A stretch of DNA of 64,000 nucleotides from Candidatus Bathyarchaeota archaeon. Lineage in GTDB: Archaea; Thermoproteota; Bathyarchaeia; Bathyarchaeales; Bathycorpusculaceae. Of this stretch, positions 34,346-44,279 are shown piece by piece (within the stretch, counting starts at the first letter, position 1; each line of letters begins with the position of its first letter). The notes beneath the pieces were generated by a model, which worked only from the letters and a program-made list of their open reading frames with translations, was not told where the DNA came from and searched no databases. The stretch lies in the NCBI GenBank assembly GCA_026014735.1, contig JAOZHT010000002.1, positions 682,001 to 746,000 on the forward strand, read 5' to 3'. The translations under genes were made by a program, and so were the position numbers.

Positions 34346-35272
34346 TTAGGCTTTCTGGAACAGCGACGTGCTAAGGTAGCGTTCACCCGTATCGGGAAGT
34401 ACAACCACGATTAATTTGCCCGCGTTCTCCGCTCGCTTAGCCACCTGCAGCGCCGCGTAGACTGCTGCACCCGACGAGATGCCGACCAGCAACCCCTCCT
34501 GCTCCGCTAGCTGCCGCGCCGTCTCGAAGGCATCGCCATCCGAAACTTGCACCACCTCATCCACCAGCTCCATCTGCAGTACATCAGGCTTAAAGCCAGC
34601 GCCTATCCCTTGGATTTTATGGGGGCCCTTTTTGCCGCCGCTAAGCACCGGTGAACCCTGCGGCTCCACTGCTATGGCTTTGAATTGGGGCTTTAGGGGT
34701 TTGATGTATTGGGCTACGCCCGTTATGGTTCCGCCTGTGCCTACACCCGCGACGAGGATGTCGACTTTGCCGTCGGTGTCCGCCCAGATTTCGGGTCCCG
34801 TGGTTTTCTGGTGCACGTTGGGGTTGGCGAGGTTTTTGAATTGTTGAGGCATGAAGCTGCCGGGGGTTTCCGCTTGGAGTTCCTCGGCTTTTTTGATGGC
34901 GCCGCCCATGCCTTCAGGGCCGGGGGTGAGGACCAGTTGGGCTCCGTAGGCTTGCAGTAGGCTGCGGCGTTCCTGGCTCATGGTTTCAGGCATGGTTAGG
35001 ATGAGTTTGTAGCCTTTGACGGCGGCGACCATGGCTAAGCCGATGCCGGTGTTGCCGCTGGTGGGTTCGATGAGGGTGGCGCCGGGTTTTAGGATGCCCT
35101 GTTTTTCGGCTTCCTCTATCATGCTTTGGCATATGCGGTCTTTGACGCTGCCGCCGGGGTTTCTTGATTCCTGTTTGGCGACGATTGTGGCGTTTAGTTC
35201 TTTGGTGAGTTTGTTTAGGCGGATTAGTGGGGTTTTGCCTATGGTTTCTAGGATGTTATTGTTTATTTTCAT
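34346..35272 (-). CDS. cysK: Cysteine synthase (O-acetylserine sulfhydrylase)
   Basis: This PLP enzyme condenses O-acetylserine with sulfide. The product (about 308 residues) has the PLP lysine in [10 protein letters not shown], the substrate loop [10 protein letters not shown], the [10 protein letters not shown] phosphate-binding loop and the C-terminal [13 protein letters not shown]. The ATG at 35272 (MKINNN) is preferred: the TTATAA element just upstream would start transcription about two bases before it. A perfect 15-bp palindrome overlaps that TATA element, so repression by promoter occlusion is likely. Confidence 0.95.
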   Translation of the reverse strand: MKINNNILETIGKTPLIRLNKLTKELNATIVAKQESRNPGGSVKDRICQSMIEEAEKQGILKPGATLIEPTSGNTGIGLAMVAAVKGYKLILTMPETMSQERRSLLQAYGAQLVLTPGPEGMGGAIKKAEELQAETPGSFMPQQFKNLANPNVHQKTTGPEIWADTDGKVDILVAGVGTGGTITGVAQYIKPLKPQFKAIAVEPQGSPVLSGGKKGPHKIQGIGAGFKPDVLQMELVDEVVQVSDGDAFETARQLAEQEGLLVGISSGAAVYAALQVAKRAENAGKLIVVVLPDTGERYLSTSLFQKA

Positions 35273-35286
35273 TTTACCCATCTTCC

Positions 35287-35301
35287 TATAACACTGTTAT
35301 A
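35287..35301. promoter_or_regulatory. Palindromic operator TATAACACTGTTATA at cysK
   Basis: A perfect 15-bp palindrome (ATAAC-ACT-GTTAT core at 35288-35300) overlaps the cysK TATA element. The same ATAAC-N3-GTTAT core recurs at 37450 and 37577, and with one mismatch at 36071. Confidence 0.72.
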
Positions 35302-35410
35302 ATCCTCTGCTGCGTACCTTAAAAGCTTTACCTCAACAACAACCATAACCAAACAACACCACCAAAACACCATAAACCCAGAACAACAAACCAATACTTA
35401 AAAAAAGCGC

Positions 35411-35965
35411 TCAAAGCATCCGCAGCAAATCCGCCTTCGTAATAATACCCATGATTTCACCCCTCCGAGAAACCAACACAGCCGAATACGTCTGAAGCAA
35501 ACTAGAAATCAGCGAAAGCGGAGCCTCCTCATTAATCTGGGGAAAAGCCTCCTCCATGATTCTCTCCGTGGGCTGCCGAGAAATCTCCTCTAAATCCTGC
35601 CCCGCCAAAATCTGATGCATAATAGCCTTCTCCGATATGCTGCCCACGGATTGTTTACCATCAAACACCGGCATCTGAGAGATTCCATGCTCCTTCATGA
35701 CTTTAACGACCTCTGAGACGGGGGCGGTCCTCTGTACGCTGATGACTTCATGGTGGAGGATTTTTTCGGCTTGGATCTTGGTTTTAAATTCCAGCCGCTC
35801 CAGTACATCAAAGATGGTTTTTACTTTGCTGTAAGAGGAATCTATGGTGCCTGCTTCGAGTTTAGCGATGAGGGATTGGCTGACGCCTGCGGCTTTGGCG
35901 AGTTCGCTCTGTTTGAGACCTAGTTGTCGGCGGCGTTTAGCGATGTCTTCAAGGGTTGGAAACAT
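35411..35965 (-). CDS. HTH-XRE transcriptional regulator with CBS pair
   Basis: The 184-residue protein has an N-terminal XRE helix-turn-helix (RRRQLGLKQSELAKAAGVSQSLIAKLEAG, in pieces; residues about 10-60) and two CBS motifs (about 70-180; VISVQRTAPVSEVVKVM and LQTYSAVLVSRRGEIMG). CBS pairs bind adenosyl ligands such as AMP, ATP or S-adenosylmethionine. In a methionine/cysteine island, SAM is an attractive but unproven ligand. A GTAATATTAC palindrome and TTTTGGAATAT lie just upstream, and TTTTGGAATAT also occurs before metY. Confidence 0.9.
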   Translation of the reverse strand: MFPTLEDIAKRRRQLGLKQSELAKAAGVSQSLIAKLEAGTIDSSYSKVKTIFDVLERLEFKTKIQAEKILHHEVISVQRTAPVSEVVKVMKEHGISQMPVFDGKQSVGSISEKAIMHQILAGQDLEEISRQPTERIMEEAFPQINEEAPLSLISSLLQTYSAVLVSRRGEIMGIITKADLLRML

Positions 35966-36070
35966 AATTCAGTAATGCGGGGTGGCGGTAATATTACTTT
36001 TGGAATATCCGCTTAATTTCGGCCTAAATAAACCACCAATGCGTGTGCTTTCAGAAAAGAATTAATAATT

Positions 36071-36083
36071 ATAAAGCCGTTAT
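36071..36083. promoter_or_regulatory. Operator-like ATAAAGCCGTTAT before the Cys-motif regulator
   Basis: ATAAA-GCC-GTTAT differs by one base from the ATAAC-N3-GTTAT palindrome of cysK, metY and the PP-loop gene. It overlaps a TTATAAAG TATA box and ends 14 bases before the regulator ATG, consistent with autoregulation. Confidence 0.55.
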
Positions 36084-36097
36084 GGCAGGTGATGCAT

Positions 36098-36451
36098 ATG
36101 GATCCTCAATGCGAAGTAATCGGCAAATACGTCTTACCCCTCTACCGCTCAATGCTCGCAAAAGAACTAGTGCAAAAATACCATCTATCCCAAACCGACG
36201 CCGCCAAAAAACTCGGAACCACCCAAGCCGCCATAAGCCAATACCTTAGCTCCAAACGCGCCTACAAGGGTGTTGATCAGGTTCAAGAGTTCATGCCGAA
36301 GCTGCAGGCGATGGCGGAGAATACTGCCCAGAAACTTGTTTCTAAAGAAATCAGCGCCGAGGACATTACAGTTAACTTCTGCGGGCTCTGCTCTACCTTC
36401 TGTAGACATGCCGAAAACGATGGCGCCCCAAAACCCGACTACTACATATAA
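36098..36451 (+). CDS. HTH transcriptional regulator with C-terminal CxxCxxxC motif
   Basis: A product of about 117 residues with a helix-turn-helix in the first half (YHLSQTDAAKKLGTTQAAISQYL) and a C-terminal CGLCSTFCRH motif plus an N-terminal cysteine (MDPQCE). The cysteines could bind an iron-sulfur cluster, zinc, or sense thiols. The ATG at 36098 is chosen because a near-perfect Shine-Dalgarno, AGGTGAT, lies at 36087-36093. Operator-like palindromes at its own promoter and at three sulfur genes make it the best local candidate for the sulfur regulator; this is inference. Confidence 0.84.
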   Translation: MDPQCEVIGKYVLPLYRSMLAKELVQKYHLSQTDAAKKLGTTQAAISQYLSSKRAYKGVDQVQEFMPKLQAMAENTAQKLVSKEISAEDITVNFCGLCSTFCRHAENDGAPKPDYYI

Positions 36452-36455
36452 GCCC

Positions 36456-37433
36456 CTAGATTTTTGATGCTTCAACGGTTTCTCTGCAGGGAACCTCCAC
36501 GGCAATTTGCCTATCAAACCCTAAAGCGCCAAAATGCACCTGGGCTGTTCCCGTTTTTTGATCTGAGAAAAAAGCCGTCAAACCAGCAGCCGACCGAATT
36601 GCCCTCTGGGTTTTGGGTCCCGACAGAATTGTTATTGGGCTGCCGATGATTGGGACTTCAAAAACCAAATCGCCTTTCTGTTTGGTTCTTTGCAGGATAC
36701 CGTTTTCTGCTTGGTTTCTGCCCACGACGATTTTGTTTTTGCCCACTCTGAAATGGCGGCCGACCTTAAGCTGATTAACTTCTCTTATCGTTACATGTTT
36801 TTTATGCGTGAAAAGATCGCGAAGTTTGTCTGCGAATGCTTTGTCAGTTAGCAAGCAGCCGCCGCCAGCACAAGGATAATTGGTGATGTTGAACTCCTTC
36901 ACCATCTCAAGCTGGCGTTTCCTTGATCGCCCCTTTATGTCTCGGAGCGCCTCCTGAGGCACATAGCCTTCTTTTTGGGCTTCAGTTTCAGGCAAAAGAG
37001 TCGCGGATAAGGGACGCAGGATTTTTCCTTCCAACCCGGCTTCTCTCTCGATGAGGTCAAGGGCGCCTCTATGCTGAGACATGGGACGTTGACCGAGGAC
37101 TTCGCCGGTAAAAATGAATTTGGCGCCGATTTGTTTGGCGTATTTTTTTGCTTTTTTAAGCATGAAGATGCGGCAATCGATGCAGGGGTTTAGGTTTTTC
37201 CCGTAGCCATATTTTGGGTGGCGGACGATTTTTAGGTAGTCTAGTCCTGCGTTTACTCTTTTGAGGGGGATGTTGAAGGTTTTTGCTGCTTCGGTGGCGC
37301 CGCAGCCTCCTTTTCTGCATTGGCAGAAGGGTGTGTAGAAGTTTATGGCTTCAACTTGGATGCCTTGTTGGATGATGAGTTTTACTGCGATTGTGCTGTC
37401 TAATCCGCCTGATAGTAGTCCTAGTGCCTTCAT
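36456..37433 (-). CDS. PP-loop tRNA/sulfur-transfer enzyme (MnmA/ThiI-like)
   Basis: The 325-residue protein starts with a PP-loop (GLLSGGLDSTIAVKL) and carries C-x1-C, C, and PCIDCR cysteines, then FIFTGEVLGQRPMSQ, resembling tRNA thiolation enzymes that adenylate uridine and insert sulfur. A later PCAGGGCLLTD adds more cysteines. The C-terminal third is beta-rich and may bind RNA. Substrate is uncertain: 4-thiouridine or 2-thiouridine in tRNA are the main options. An ATAAC-N3-GTTAT palindrome lies just upstream. The stop is 4 bases from that of the convergent regulator. Confidence 0.82.
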   Translation of the reverse strand: MKALGLLSGGLDSTIAVKLIIQQGIQVEAINFYTPFCQCRKGGCGATEAAKTFNIPLKRVNAGLDYLKIVRHPKYGYGKNLNPCIDCRIFMLKKAKKYAKQIGAKFIFTGEVLGQRPMSQHRGALDLIEREAGLEGKILRPLSATLLPETEAQKEGYVPQEALRDIKGRSRKRQLEMVKEFNITNYPCAGGGCLLTDKAFADKLRDLFTHKKHVTIREVNQLKVGRHFRVGKNKIVVGRNQAENGILQRTKQKGDLVFEVPIIGSPITILSGPKTQRAIRSAAGLTAFFSDQKTGTAQVHFGALGFDRQIAVEVPCRETVEASKI

Positions 37434-37449
37434 TTTCCGCCCTCAATCT

Positions 37450-37462
37450 ATAACGATGTTAT
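37450..37462. promoter_or_regulatory. Palindromic operator ATAACGATGTTAT at the PP-loop sulfur gene
   Basis: ATAAC-GAT-GTTAT lies 17-29 bases before the ATG of the PP-loop gene. A TTTTTTAAG element near 37479-37488 (minus strand) would start transcription inside it. It matches the cysK and metY sites. Confidence 0.72.
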
Positions 37463-37576
37463 GTGCTCTTGTTTTTGTAGCTTAAAAAACGTATTGGCTT
37501 CACCAGCTTATTATTCTGCAACCATAACCTTTGGGGGCCGCATATTCGTTTTGGAATATTTCTGTCAACAAGGGAT

Positions 37577-38921
<1,345 letters not shown>

Positions 38922-38942
38922 ACCCACACGGAGGAAACCCAA

Positions 38943-40052
38943 TTGAGCACCCCCCCACCTCAAACATTTGTCTTCGAGGAGTTGCCGCTGGAGTCAGGCG
39001 AGAAACTAGGTCCAGTTAGCCTTGCCTACGAAACCTTCGGCAGCCTCAACGGAGACAAATCCAACGCGGTTCTGGTTTGCCATGCGCTCAGCGGGGACTC
39101 GCATGTAGCAGGCGAGGGAGGCTGGTGGAGTAACCTTGTGGGTCCGGGCAAAGCCGTAGATACGGAGCGGTACTTTGTGGTCTGCAGCAACGTGCTGGGG
39201 GGCTGCCGAGGCTCCACAGGTCCCTCTTCAGTTAACCCCAAAACAGGTAAACCATACGGCATCGATTTCCCCCTCATCACCATCGGCGACATCGTAAACG
39301 CCCAATGCCACCTCATAGACTACTTAGGCATCGACAAGCTACTGGCGGTTGTAGGCGGCTCCATGGGCGGCATGCAAGTCCTCCAATGGGTGGTTGCCTA
39401 CCCCAATCGCATCCGCTCAGCCATCCCCATCGCAACCACACTCAAGCACACCCCCCAACAGATCGCATTCAACGAGGTTGGACGCCAAGCAATCATGGCT
39501 GACCCCGACTGGCACAGCGGCAACTACTACGGCAAAGCCATCCCTGCCAAGGGGCTAGCAATCGCACGCATGATTGGGCACATCACCTACATGAGTGACG
39601 TTTCGATGACTGAGAAGTTTGGGCGCAAATTTCGTTCCGATAGGGCGCCGTTCAAGTTTGGCGCAGACTTCGAAGTCGAAGGCTATCTGCATAATAGAGG
39701 CGACACCTTTGTGCGGCGATTTGACGCTAACAGTTACCTCTACATCACCAAAGCTATCGACTACTTCAACATCCTCAACGGACACAGCCTCAGCAGCATA
39801 TTTGGGGGCTTAAGCGCCAAAGTGCTAGTCATCGCCTTCAAATCCGACTGGCTTTACCCAACCTACCAGTCGCAGGAAATCGTTAAAGCCTGCAAACTCT
39901 CAGGTGTGGATGCCAGCTACTGTGAAGTCAACAGTACCTATGGGCACGATGCGTTTCTGCTGGAGACCGAGCAGGAGGGGCGGCTAATCAGCGGCTTCCT
40001 CAAAGGCGTATTCAATGGCAACGGAAAGGGAGTTGGTGCCAACGGCAAGTAA
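38943..40052 (+). CDS. metX: Homoserine O-acetyltransferase
   Basis: MetX acetylates homoserine, providing the MetY substrate. The 369-residue alpha/beta hydrolase has the nucleophile serine in [13 protein letters not shown], an acidic residue in [14 protein letters not shown] and the histidine in YGHDAFLLE, completing the triad. [11 protein letters not shown] is a typical family loop. The TTG start has GGAGG at 38930-38934. The gene overlaps metW by 38 bases. Confidence 0.95.
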   Translation: MSTPPPQTFVFEELPLESGEKLGPVSLAYETFGSLNGDKSNAVLVCHALSGDSHVAGEGGWWSNLVGPGKAVDTERYFVVCSNVLGGCRGSTGPSSVNPKTGKPYGIDFPLITIGDIVNAQCHLIDYLGIDKLLAVVGGSMGGMQVLQWVVAYPNRIRSAIPIATTLKHTPQQIAFNEVGRQAIMADPDWHSGNYYGKAIPAKGLAIARMIGHITYMSDVSMTEKFGRKFRSDRAPFKFGADFEVEGYLHNRGDTFVRRFDANSYLYITKAIDYFNILNGHSLSSIFGGLSAKVLVIAFKSDWLYPTYQSQEIVKACKLSGVDASYCEVNSTYGHDAFLLETEQEGRLISGFLKGVFNGNGKGVGANGK

Positions 40053-40629
40053 AATCGAATTTGAGGTCATCGCCAAGTGGGTTGGGCAGGGCGCTTCGGT
40101 GCTGGATTTAGGCTGCGGCGACGGGGAACTCTTGGCGTATCTAACCCGTGAAAATCATGTTCGAGCGCAGGGCATAGAACTCGACGAGCAAGCCACTCAC
40201 CGCTGCGTCGCAGAGGGCCTAAGCGTCTACCAGCAGGACATAGACACGGGGCTCTCCGAATACGCCGACAACACCTTCGACTACGTCATCTTAAACCAGA
40301 CGCTCCAGCAAGTCAAAAAACCCGACTTCGCCTTAGCGGAGGCGCTGCGGGTAGGCAAAAAAGCAGTGGTGGGCATCCCCAACTTCGCCTACTACAAAGC
40401 CCGCGCCTCCATCCTTCTCCGGGGCAGGGTGCCGGTGACGGCGGCTTTGCCCTACCAGTGGTATGACAGCCCCAACCTGCATTTTCTGAGCCTAGCGGAC
40501 TTTGAGGGTTTCTGCCAGAAAAGGGGCATACGGATCCAACGCAGCTTCTTTGCATCGGGTAACCATGCGGTGCGTTTTGTGCCCAACTTGTTTGCGGAGT
40601 TCGGCTATTTTCTGCTCTGTAAGCCTTAG
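40015..40629 (+). CDS. metW: Methionine biosynthesis protein MetW (methyltransferase fold)
   Basis: The 204-residue protein has the SAM-binding motif [14 protein letters not shown] and the MetW signatures [11 protein letters not shown] and [18 protein letters not shown]. MetW supports MetX activity in bacteria that encode them together, through an unclear mechanism. The ATG at 40015 lies inside metX. A GTG at 40036, preceded by AAGGGAG, is an equally good start. It is the last gene of the methionine operon. Confidence 0.92.
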   Translation: MATERELVPTASKIEFEVIAKWVGQGASVLDLGCGDGELLAYLTRENHVRAQGIELDEQATHRCVAEGLSVYQQDIDTGLSEYADNTFDYVILNQTLQQVKKPDFALAEALRVGKKAVVGIPNFAYYKARASILLRGRVPVTAALPYQWYDSPNLHFLSLADFEGFCQKRGIRIQRSFFASGNHAVRFVPNLFAEFGYFLLCKP

Positions 40630-40649
40630 GCTGCCTCTTGTTTGGGGGG

Positions 40650-40672
40650 TTACCGCGTGGTTTGCACGGTAA
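40650..40672 (+). terminator. Hairpin after the met operon, before tRNA-Leu
   Basis: TTACCG(CG)TG and CACGGTAA can pair around a five-base loop, giving an 8-bp stem with a two-base bulge, 20 bases after metW. It could end the operon transcript or act as an operator for the adjacent tRNA promoter, whose TATA starts five bases later. Confidence 0.42.
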
Positions 40673-40676
40673 AGCC

Positions 40677-40683
40677 TTTAAAT
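40677..40683 (+). promoter_or_regulatory. TATA box of tRNA-Leu
   Basis: TTTAAAT lies 33-39 bases before the mature tRNA 5' end, which would place the transcription start a few bases upstream of it, the usual arrangement for archaeal tRNA genes. Confidence 0.6.
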
Positions 40684-40715
40684 GGGCTGGGTGTTTCTAT
40701 ATTCCGCACACGTAT

Positions 40716-40803
40716 GCGGAGGTCGCCCAGCATGGCCAAAGGCGTAAGACTGAGGCTCTTATCCCGCAGGGGTTCGTGGGTTCAAATCCCACCCTCCGCA
40801 CCA
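40716..40803 (+). tRNA. tRNA-Leu, anticodon GAG, CCA encoded
   Basis: The acceptor stem pairs GCGGAGG with CCTCCGC, with discriminator A followed by an encoded CCA. The D arm has GCCC and GGCG. The anticodon stem TAAGA/TCTTA encloses the loop CTGAGGC, giving anticodon GAG (reads CUC and CUU). A long class II variable arm and the T arm GTGGG-TTCAAAT-CCCAC follow. No intron is present. The 5' leader (CCGCACACG) resembles the mature 3' end and could pair with the first bases of the tRNA. Confidence 0.97.
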
Positions 40804-40991
40804 CTTGCACTCGGTTTTGAAGGATGGTGGACTTCCATCAGGTTCTCGGTGTTACATTTCACCCTGCTTTACCCTCGCTTACCAAATTCCCAGCTTAGGT
40901 TTAGGCTGTTCTTTGATTATTCGTTGTTTGCATGTAGCATCCTGAGCAACGGTCAACTCTGGTGCTTCTAATTTTTGCGTAAAGTGCTTGC

Positions 40992-41228
40992 CTAGATTAT
41001 GCCGAATAGGAATCGTAGTGCCAGAATTAGAAGTATTATTAATACCACTATTATGATGGCATACCAAAGCAAACCAGCTAAGCCGCCCCTTGTATTACGC
41101 CAAAAACCGGTTTGTCTATTCACTGCTTGTATAGCTGATTTGCAGCCCGAGCGTGATACTAATGCAAAAACAGCACACCAAAGCCACTCAGTTAAACTAC
41201 CGTTTCTTATATATAAAAAGCTCATCAT
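40992..41228 (-). CDS. Small single-pass membrane protein
   Basis: The 78-residue product ends in one strongly hydrophobic helix (LLWYAIIIVVLIILLILALRF). The first half has no recognisable domain. A good Shine-Dalgarno (GAGGTGGT) lies about 6 bases before the ATG at 41228 on the minus strand, which is the main evidence that it is real. An internal start nearer the membrane helix is possible. Function unknown. Confidence 0.5.
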   Translation of the reverse strand: MMSFLYIRNGSLTEWLWCAVFALVSRSGCKSAIQAVNRQTGFWRNTRGGLAGLLWYAIIIVVLIILLILALRFLFGII

Positions 41229-41462
41229 TTAACACCACCTCGTATAACTGGCATATAATCACTTATCGATTTGTGACTGTAAAACCACAGCTACTAACGT
41301 TGGGCTCTAGCCTGCGGATATTTGAGATCCAAATTCCCCGCCAGCCACTGCCTTGCTAGTCAAAATGTTAATTTCTATTTTTTTAAAGAGACAAACGTAA
41401 AAATTCTTACCGTTTAACGCAAATTTATAAGCATAAAAAAGCAATAGCTTCTGGGTGGCAAA

Positions 41463-42308
41463 ATGGCTGATGGGCAACTAACTGAGCAGTCTGCTCCTAA
41501 ACGGTTTTCCTCACTTGCTTATGCATTATCCTGGGTGGTTGTGATCGTATCCGCGGTGGCTTCAGGGGTAAGCTTTTTTGTACCCCGCGCTCTTAACGGC
41601 CTTGCAGTGATGGTTGGCTCGGCCAGGGGCACTGCCTTAGTAATCCTAGTCATAGCGGTTCCATTGTTGATTTCGGCGCTGATATTGGCTAAACACAGCG
41701 AATCAAACGTGGCTAAGGTTCTTTGGTTGGGGTCACTTATCTTTATACTCTACAATTCAGTGATGTTCCTGTTCGCTATACCTTACAATTCACTGTTTCT
41801 CGTCTACGTGGCAATGTTTTCTTCAGCGTTCTGGGCAATCTTTACCCTTCTGCCAAAATTTAAAACAGCCAACTTTGCCCCTGCCTCGCCCTCGAAGACT
41901 CTCCGCGCAGTCTCGGTTTACCTTCTGATAATTGCGGTCTTCTTCTATTTCCAGGAGCTAGGCCAGTATCTTCCCGTTCTCTTCAGCAACGCGGTTCCAG
42001 CCACCTACGAGGGCACCGGATTTTTAACTAATCCCTCGCATGTTTTGGATTTAGCTTTCATACTGCCGCTTGTCACGCTTTCAGCGGTGTGGATGTGGCA
42101 GCATAAACCGCATGGAAATTGGGTGGGTGGAAGCGTTCTGGTTTTGTTAACTATCGAATGTGTAAGTATAGCTAGCGACCAGTACTTCGGAAGCTTAGCC
42201 AATCCCAACTCAACTGTCGTTTCTATGGCTGTGGTGCCCCTGTTTGCTGTTCTGGCAGTTATCGGCTTATTATTCTCGGTGCTGTATTTCCGAGCCATCA
42301 GAAACTAA
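41463..42308 (+). CDS. Polytopic membrane protein, unknown function
   Basis: This 281-residue protein has about eight hydrophobic helices (for example ALSWVVVIVSAVASGVSFF and GTALVILVIAVPLLISAL). Loops are short, and no catalytic or transport motif was recognised. It stands alone on the plus strand after an A/T-rich promoter region. It is adjacent to a short relic of a surface-protein linker. It may be a sensor or a transporter-like protein, but nothing specific can be claimed. Confidence 0.75.
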   Translation: MADGQLTEQSAPKRFSSLAYALSWVVVIVSAVASGVSFFVPRALNGLAVMVGSARGTALVILVIAVPLLISALILAKHSESNVAKVLWLGSLIFILYNSVMFLFAIPYNSLFLVYVAMFSSAFWAIFTLLPKFKTANFAPASPSKTLRAVSVYLLIIAVFFYFQELGQYLPVLFSNAVPATYEGTGFLTNPSHVLDLAFILPLVTLSAVWMWQHKPHGNWVGGSVLVLLTIECVSIASDQYFGSLANPNSTVVSMAVVPLFAVLAVIGLLFSVLYFRAIRN

Positions 42309-42362
42309 TACATTCCCGGCTCCTCGGTGAGCAGCCATTCTCCGGGCTCCATCCGCCAATAA

Positions 42363-42425
42363 AACCAGCCGCTTCCTGCCCCCAGCCAAGCACAATTACC
42401 TACGCCGCTGCCAACATCTCTTTAA
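42363..42425 (+). pseudogene. Relic of a proline-rich surface-protein linker
   Basis: Translation gives LPAPSQAQLPTPLPT, nearly the same as LPAPSQAPLPTPVPT in the intact surface protein at about 44037-44085. In this copy a TAA precedes the frame directly and another ends it, and no membrane anchor follows. It is the decayed remains of a paralogue, about 1.6 kb upstream of the intact gene. Confidence 0.6.
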
Positions 42426-42436
42426 TCGGCTAGGGG

Positions 42437-42862
42437 TCACTGCGTCGGCGTCTCGGTTTTAATGAAAACTACCTCTTTTAATTTGCGGAAGTGCTCGTCT
42501 CCCGTCACGACTTTCCCGCCTAGACTCTTAGCGACACAGAGAATAATGGAATCTGCTAAGCCCCAGCCATTTGCTTTCTCATTAAGTTCTTCATTTAATT
42601 CTCCAGCTTCAACTGCGGTATCAAAGTCAAGCTCAACTATTCTGCTTGTTGCCCTTATGAACTCAAGTCTTCTAAGTCGCCCCTCACGTGTCTCATTGCC
42701 AAGCTCAATGTCCTTTAGCAGTTTTCGGCTGATTTCTGACACCACAATCGTCGGCGTCACTGCATGTTCGCTTTCTATGTATTCTTTTGCGGTTTCTCCC
42801 ATTTTTGAAGCCTTAAAATATTCAATCCAAGCGTACGTATCGATTATGAAGTTAAAGCTCAT
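42437..42862 (-). CDS. PIN-domain protein (VapC-like toxin)
   Basis: The 141-residue protein has FIIDTYAWIEYFKASK with the first PIN aspartate, E in VVSEISRKLL, the ADSIILCVAKSLGGKVVTGDEHF block with two further acidic residues, and the family length. It overlaps the antitoxin-like gene by 11 bases on the same strand. Two surface-protein sequences (a relic and an intact gene) flank the pair. Confidence 0.9.
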   Translation of the reverse strand: MSFNFIIDTYAWIEYFKASKMGETAKEYIESEHAVTPTIVVSEISRKLLKDIELGNETREGRLRRLEFIRATSRIVELDFDTAVEAGELNEELNEKANGWGLADSIILCVAKSLGGKVVTGDEHFRKLKEVVFIKTETPTQ

Positions 42863-43064
42863 GGAATTCCGCTCGGTCTTCTTCTTTGAAGGATGTTAGT
42901 TTGCGGTTTGAGCCAAACATAGATTGTGGGGTTTTTCCGTGTTCGGCGAGTAATTTTTTGATGACTTCATTGTGGCTTTTTGCTTTCATTTCTTTTTTTG
43001 CTTTATTGAGCATTTGAAGGGTTTTTTCGTCTACTTGGACTGTTGTTGCCAAACCAACCACCAT
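42852..43064 (-). CDS. VapB-type antitoxin
   Basis: The 70-residue protein has TTVQVDEKTLQMLNKAKKEM and SHNEVIKKLLAEH, a short beta strand followed by helices, as in ribbon-helix-helix VapB proteins. The acidic tail (FKEEDRAEFHEL) would contact the toxin. Its upstream region has two TTATAG-like repeats that could combine promoter and operator. Confidence 0.82.
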   Translation of the reverse strand: MVVGLATTVQVDEKTLQMLNKAKKEMKAKSHNEVIKKLLAEHGKTPQSMFGSNRKLTSFKEEDRAEFHEL

Positions 43065-43251
43065 ACACTATAACTATAATTATGGATTTAAGAATTACCC
43101 TGAAACCCAACTTAGCCACGACAATAGACTGAGGCTACCTGATTCTGCAGAGGTTCATGAATTCGAATTCTCCCGCAAAAACCTGCGAGCAAGAAATTTC
43201 CTCCAAGAAAATCTTTTCAAGAGATGCAGCTGGTCACACCCAAATAATTTA

Positions 43252-43267
43252 GTCAAGAAAACTTGAC
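43252..43267. promoter_or_regulatory. Inverted repeat GTCAAGAAAACTTGAC
   Basis: A perfect 6-bp inverted repeat with a four-base spacer lies about 35 bp upstream of the TATA (CTTTTAAAC) of the surface-protein gene. It could be an operator or activator site. Confidence 0.35.
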
Positions 43268-43330
43268 AAGGGCTAGTTCAAAGACCTGAACAAAAAACCT
43301 TTTAAACAGATACCGTGCCCTTCTCAAAAT

Positions 43331-44218
43331 ATGCAGAAAACTACCAAAGCCGCAATAACCATATTGATTCTAATAACATCTGTCAGCTTGCTTCCAAATG
43401 TCTTGGCTAAAACCTCCACACCTGCCATAGCCTGGCAGAAGCAGTATGGCGGAGGAACAATGTTCATATCGAATCTTATCCAGACTAGTGATGGAGGATT
43501 CGCCTTTTTAGGCTCAGGCTGGCACAGCCCATTTACCTTTACATCGACCTTGTATAAGCTTGATTCTGCAGGCGAGGTGGAGTGGACAAAGGACTTAGAT
43601 GATTTCACGGCATCAATGGTCATACAGACCAGCGACGAAGGCTACGAAGTTTATGGGCAAGGTTCTTACTCCGAACACCATACATTACTTAAACTGGATA
43701 CGCAAGGAAACGTCCAATGGAGCGTTAACTCTTCCATGATAGGTAATTTCCCTACTGAGCTTTCCCTTACGCAGATTTCCACAAGCAACGGCGGATACGC
43801 CTACGTTAACTCAAGCCAACTCGTTGTAACCGATAGCAACAACCAAGTCATATTGTCAGAAACTACAACATTCGAAGAATATTTTCCCACCGGTCCCACC
43901 ACCGTTGACTATGACGTTTTACCGTTCTCAATAGATTCGTTGGTGGAAACCTCAGACGGTGCAGTCGCAGGATTAGGAATCGGTTTTTCTTACACTTCTA
44001 TTCCCCGTGGCCCCATCTGCCTAGTTAAAACCAACGCTTTTCTGCCTGCTCCCAGCCAGGCACCATTACCCACGCCGGTGCCGACGCAGACGCCCACACC
44101 TACCCCGGCAGCTTTAGAGATAACTTGGAGTGCAACTGCTCCTTGGATAGCAGTTATTCTTGTGTTGACTGGGGTGCTTTTTGCCGCTGTGTTTCTAAGG
44201 CGCCGAAAAGGGCGCTGA
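43331..44218 (+). CDS. Secreted, C-terminally anchored beta-propeller-like surface protein
   Basis: The 295-residue protein has a signal peptide (about 1-26, ending LPNVLA), a domain with propeller-type repeats (IAWQKQYGG, IQTSDGGFAFLGSG, YKLDSAGEVEWTK; then VIQTSDEGYEVYGQG, LLKLDTQGNVQW), a Pro/Thr linker (LPTPVPTQTPTPTP) and a C-terminal membrane helix followed by RRRKGR. This is a typical archaeal surface-protein architecture. Ligand and role are unknown. The linker's Thr residues are likely O-glycosylation sites for the PMT encoded at 51.4 kb, which is inference. Confidence 0.85.
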   Translation: MQKTTKAAITILILITSVSLLPNVLAKTSTPAIAWQKQYGGGTMFISNLIQTSDGGFAFLGSGWHSPFTFTSTLYKLDSAGEVEWTKDLDDFTASMVIQTSDEGYEVYGQGSYSEHHTLLKLDTQGNVQWSVNSSMIGNFPTELSLTQISTSNGGYAYVNSSQLVVTDSNNQVILSETTTFEEYFPTGPTTVDYDVLPFSIDSLVETSDGAVAGLGIGFSYTSIPRGPICLVKTNAFLPAPSQAPLPTPVPTQTPTPTPAALEITWSATAPWIAVILVLTGVLFAAVFLRRRKGR

Positions 44219-44279
44219 CATTCAACGGGTACCCAAATGTTTTATAGCTCACCCTTACAACTTGCCAGTCGGTGACTCT

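Noticed and set aside
42363-44218. Insertion sequence carrying the PIN/antitoxin pair
   Set aside because: No transposase and no terminal inverted repeats were seen; the flanking similarity is only the surface-protein linker.
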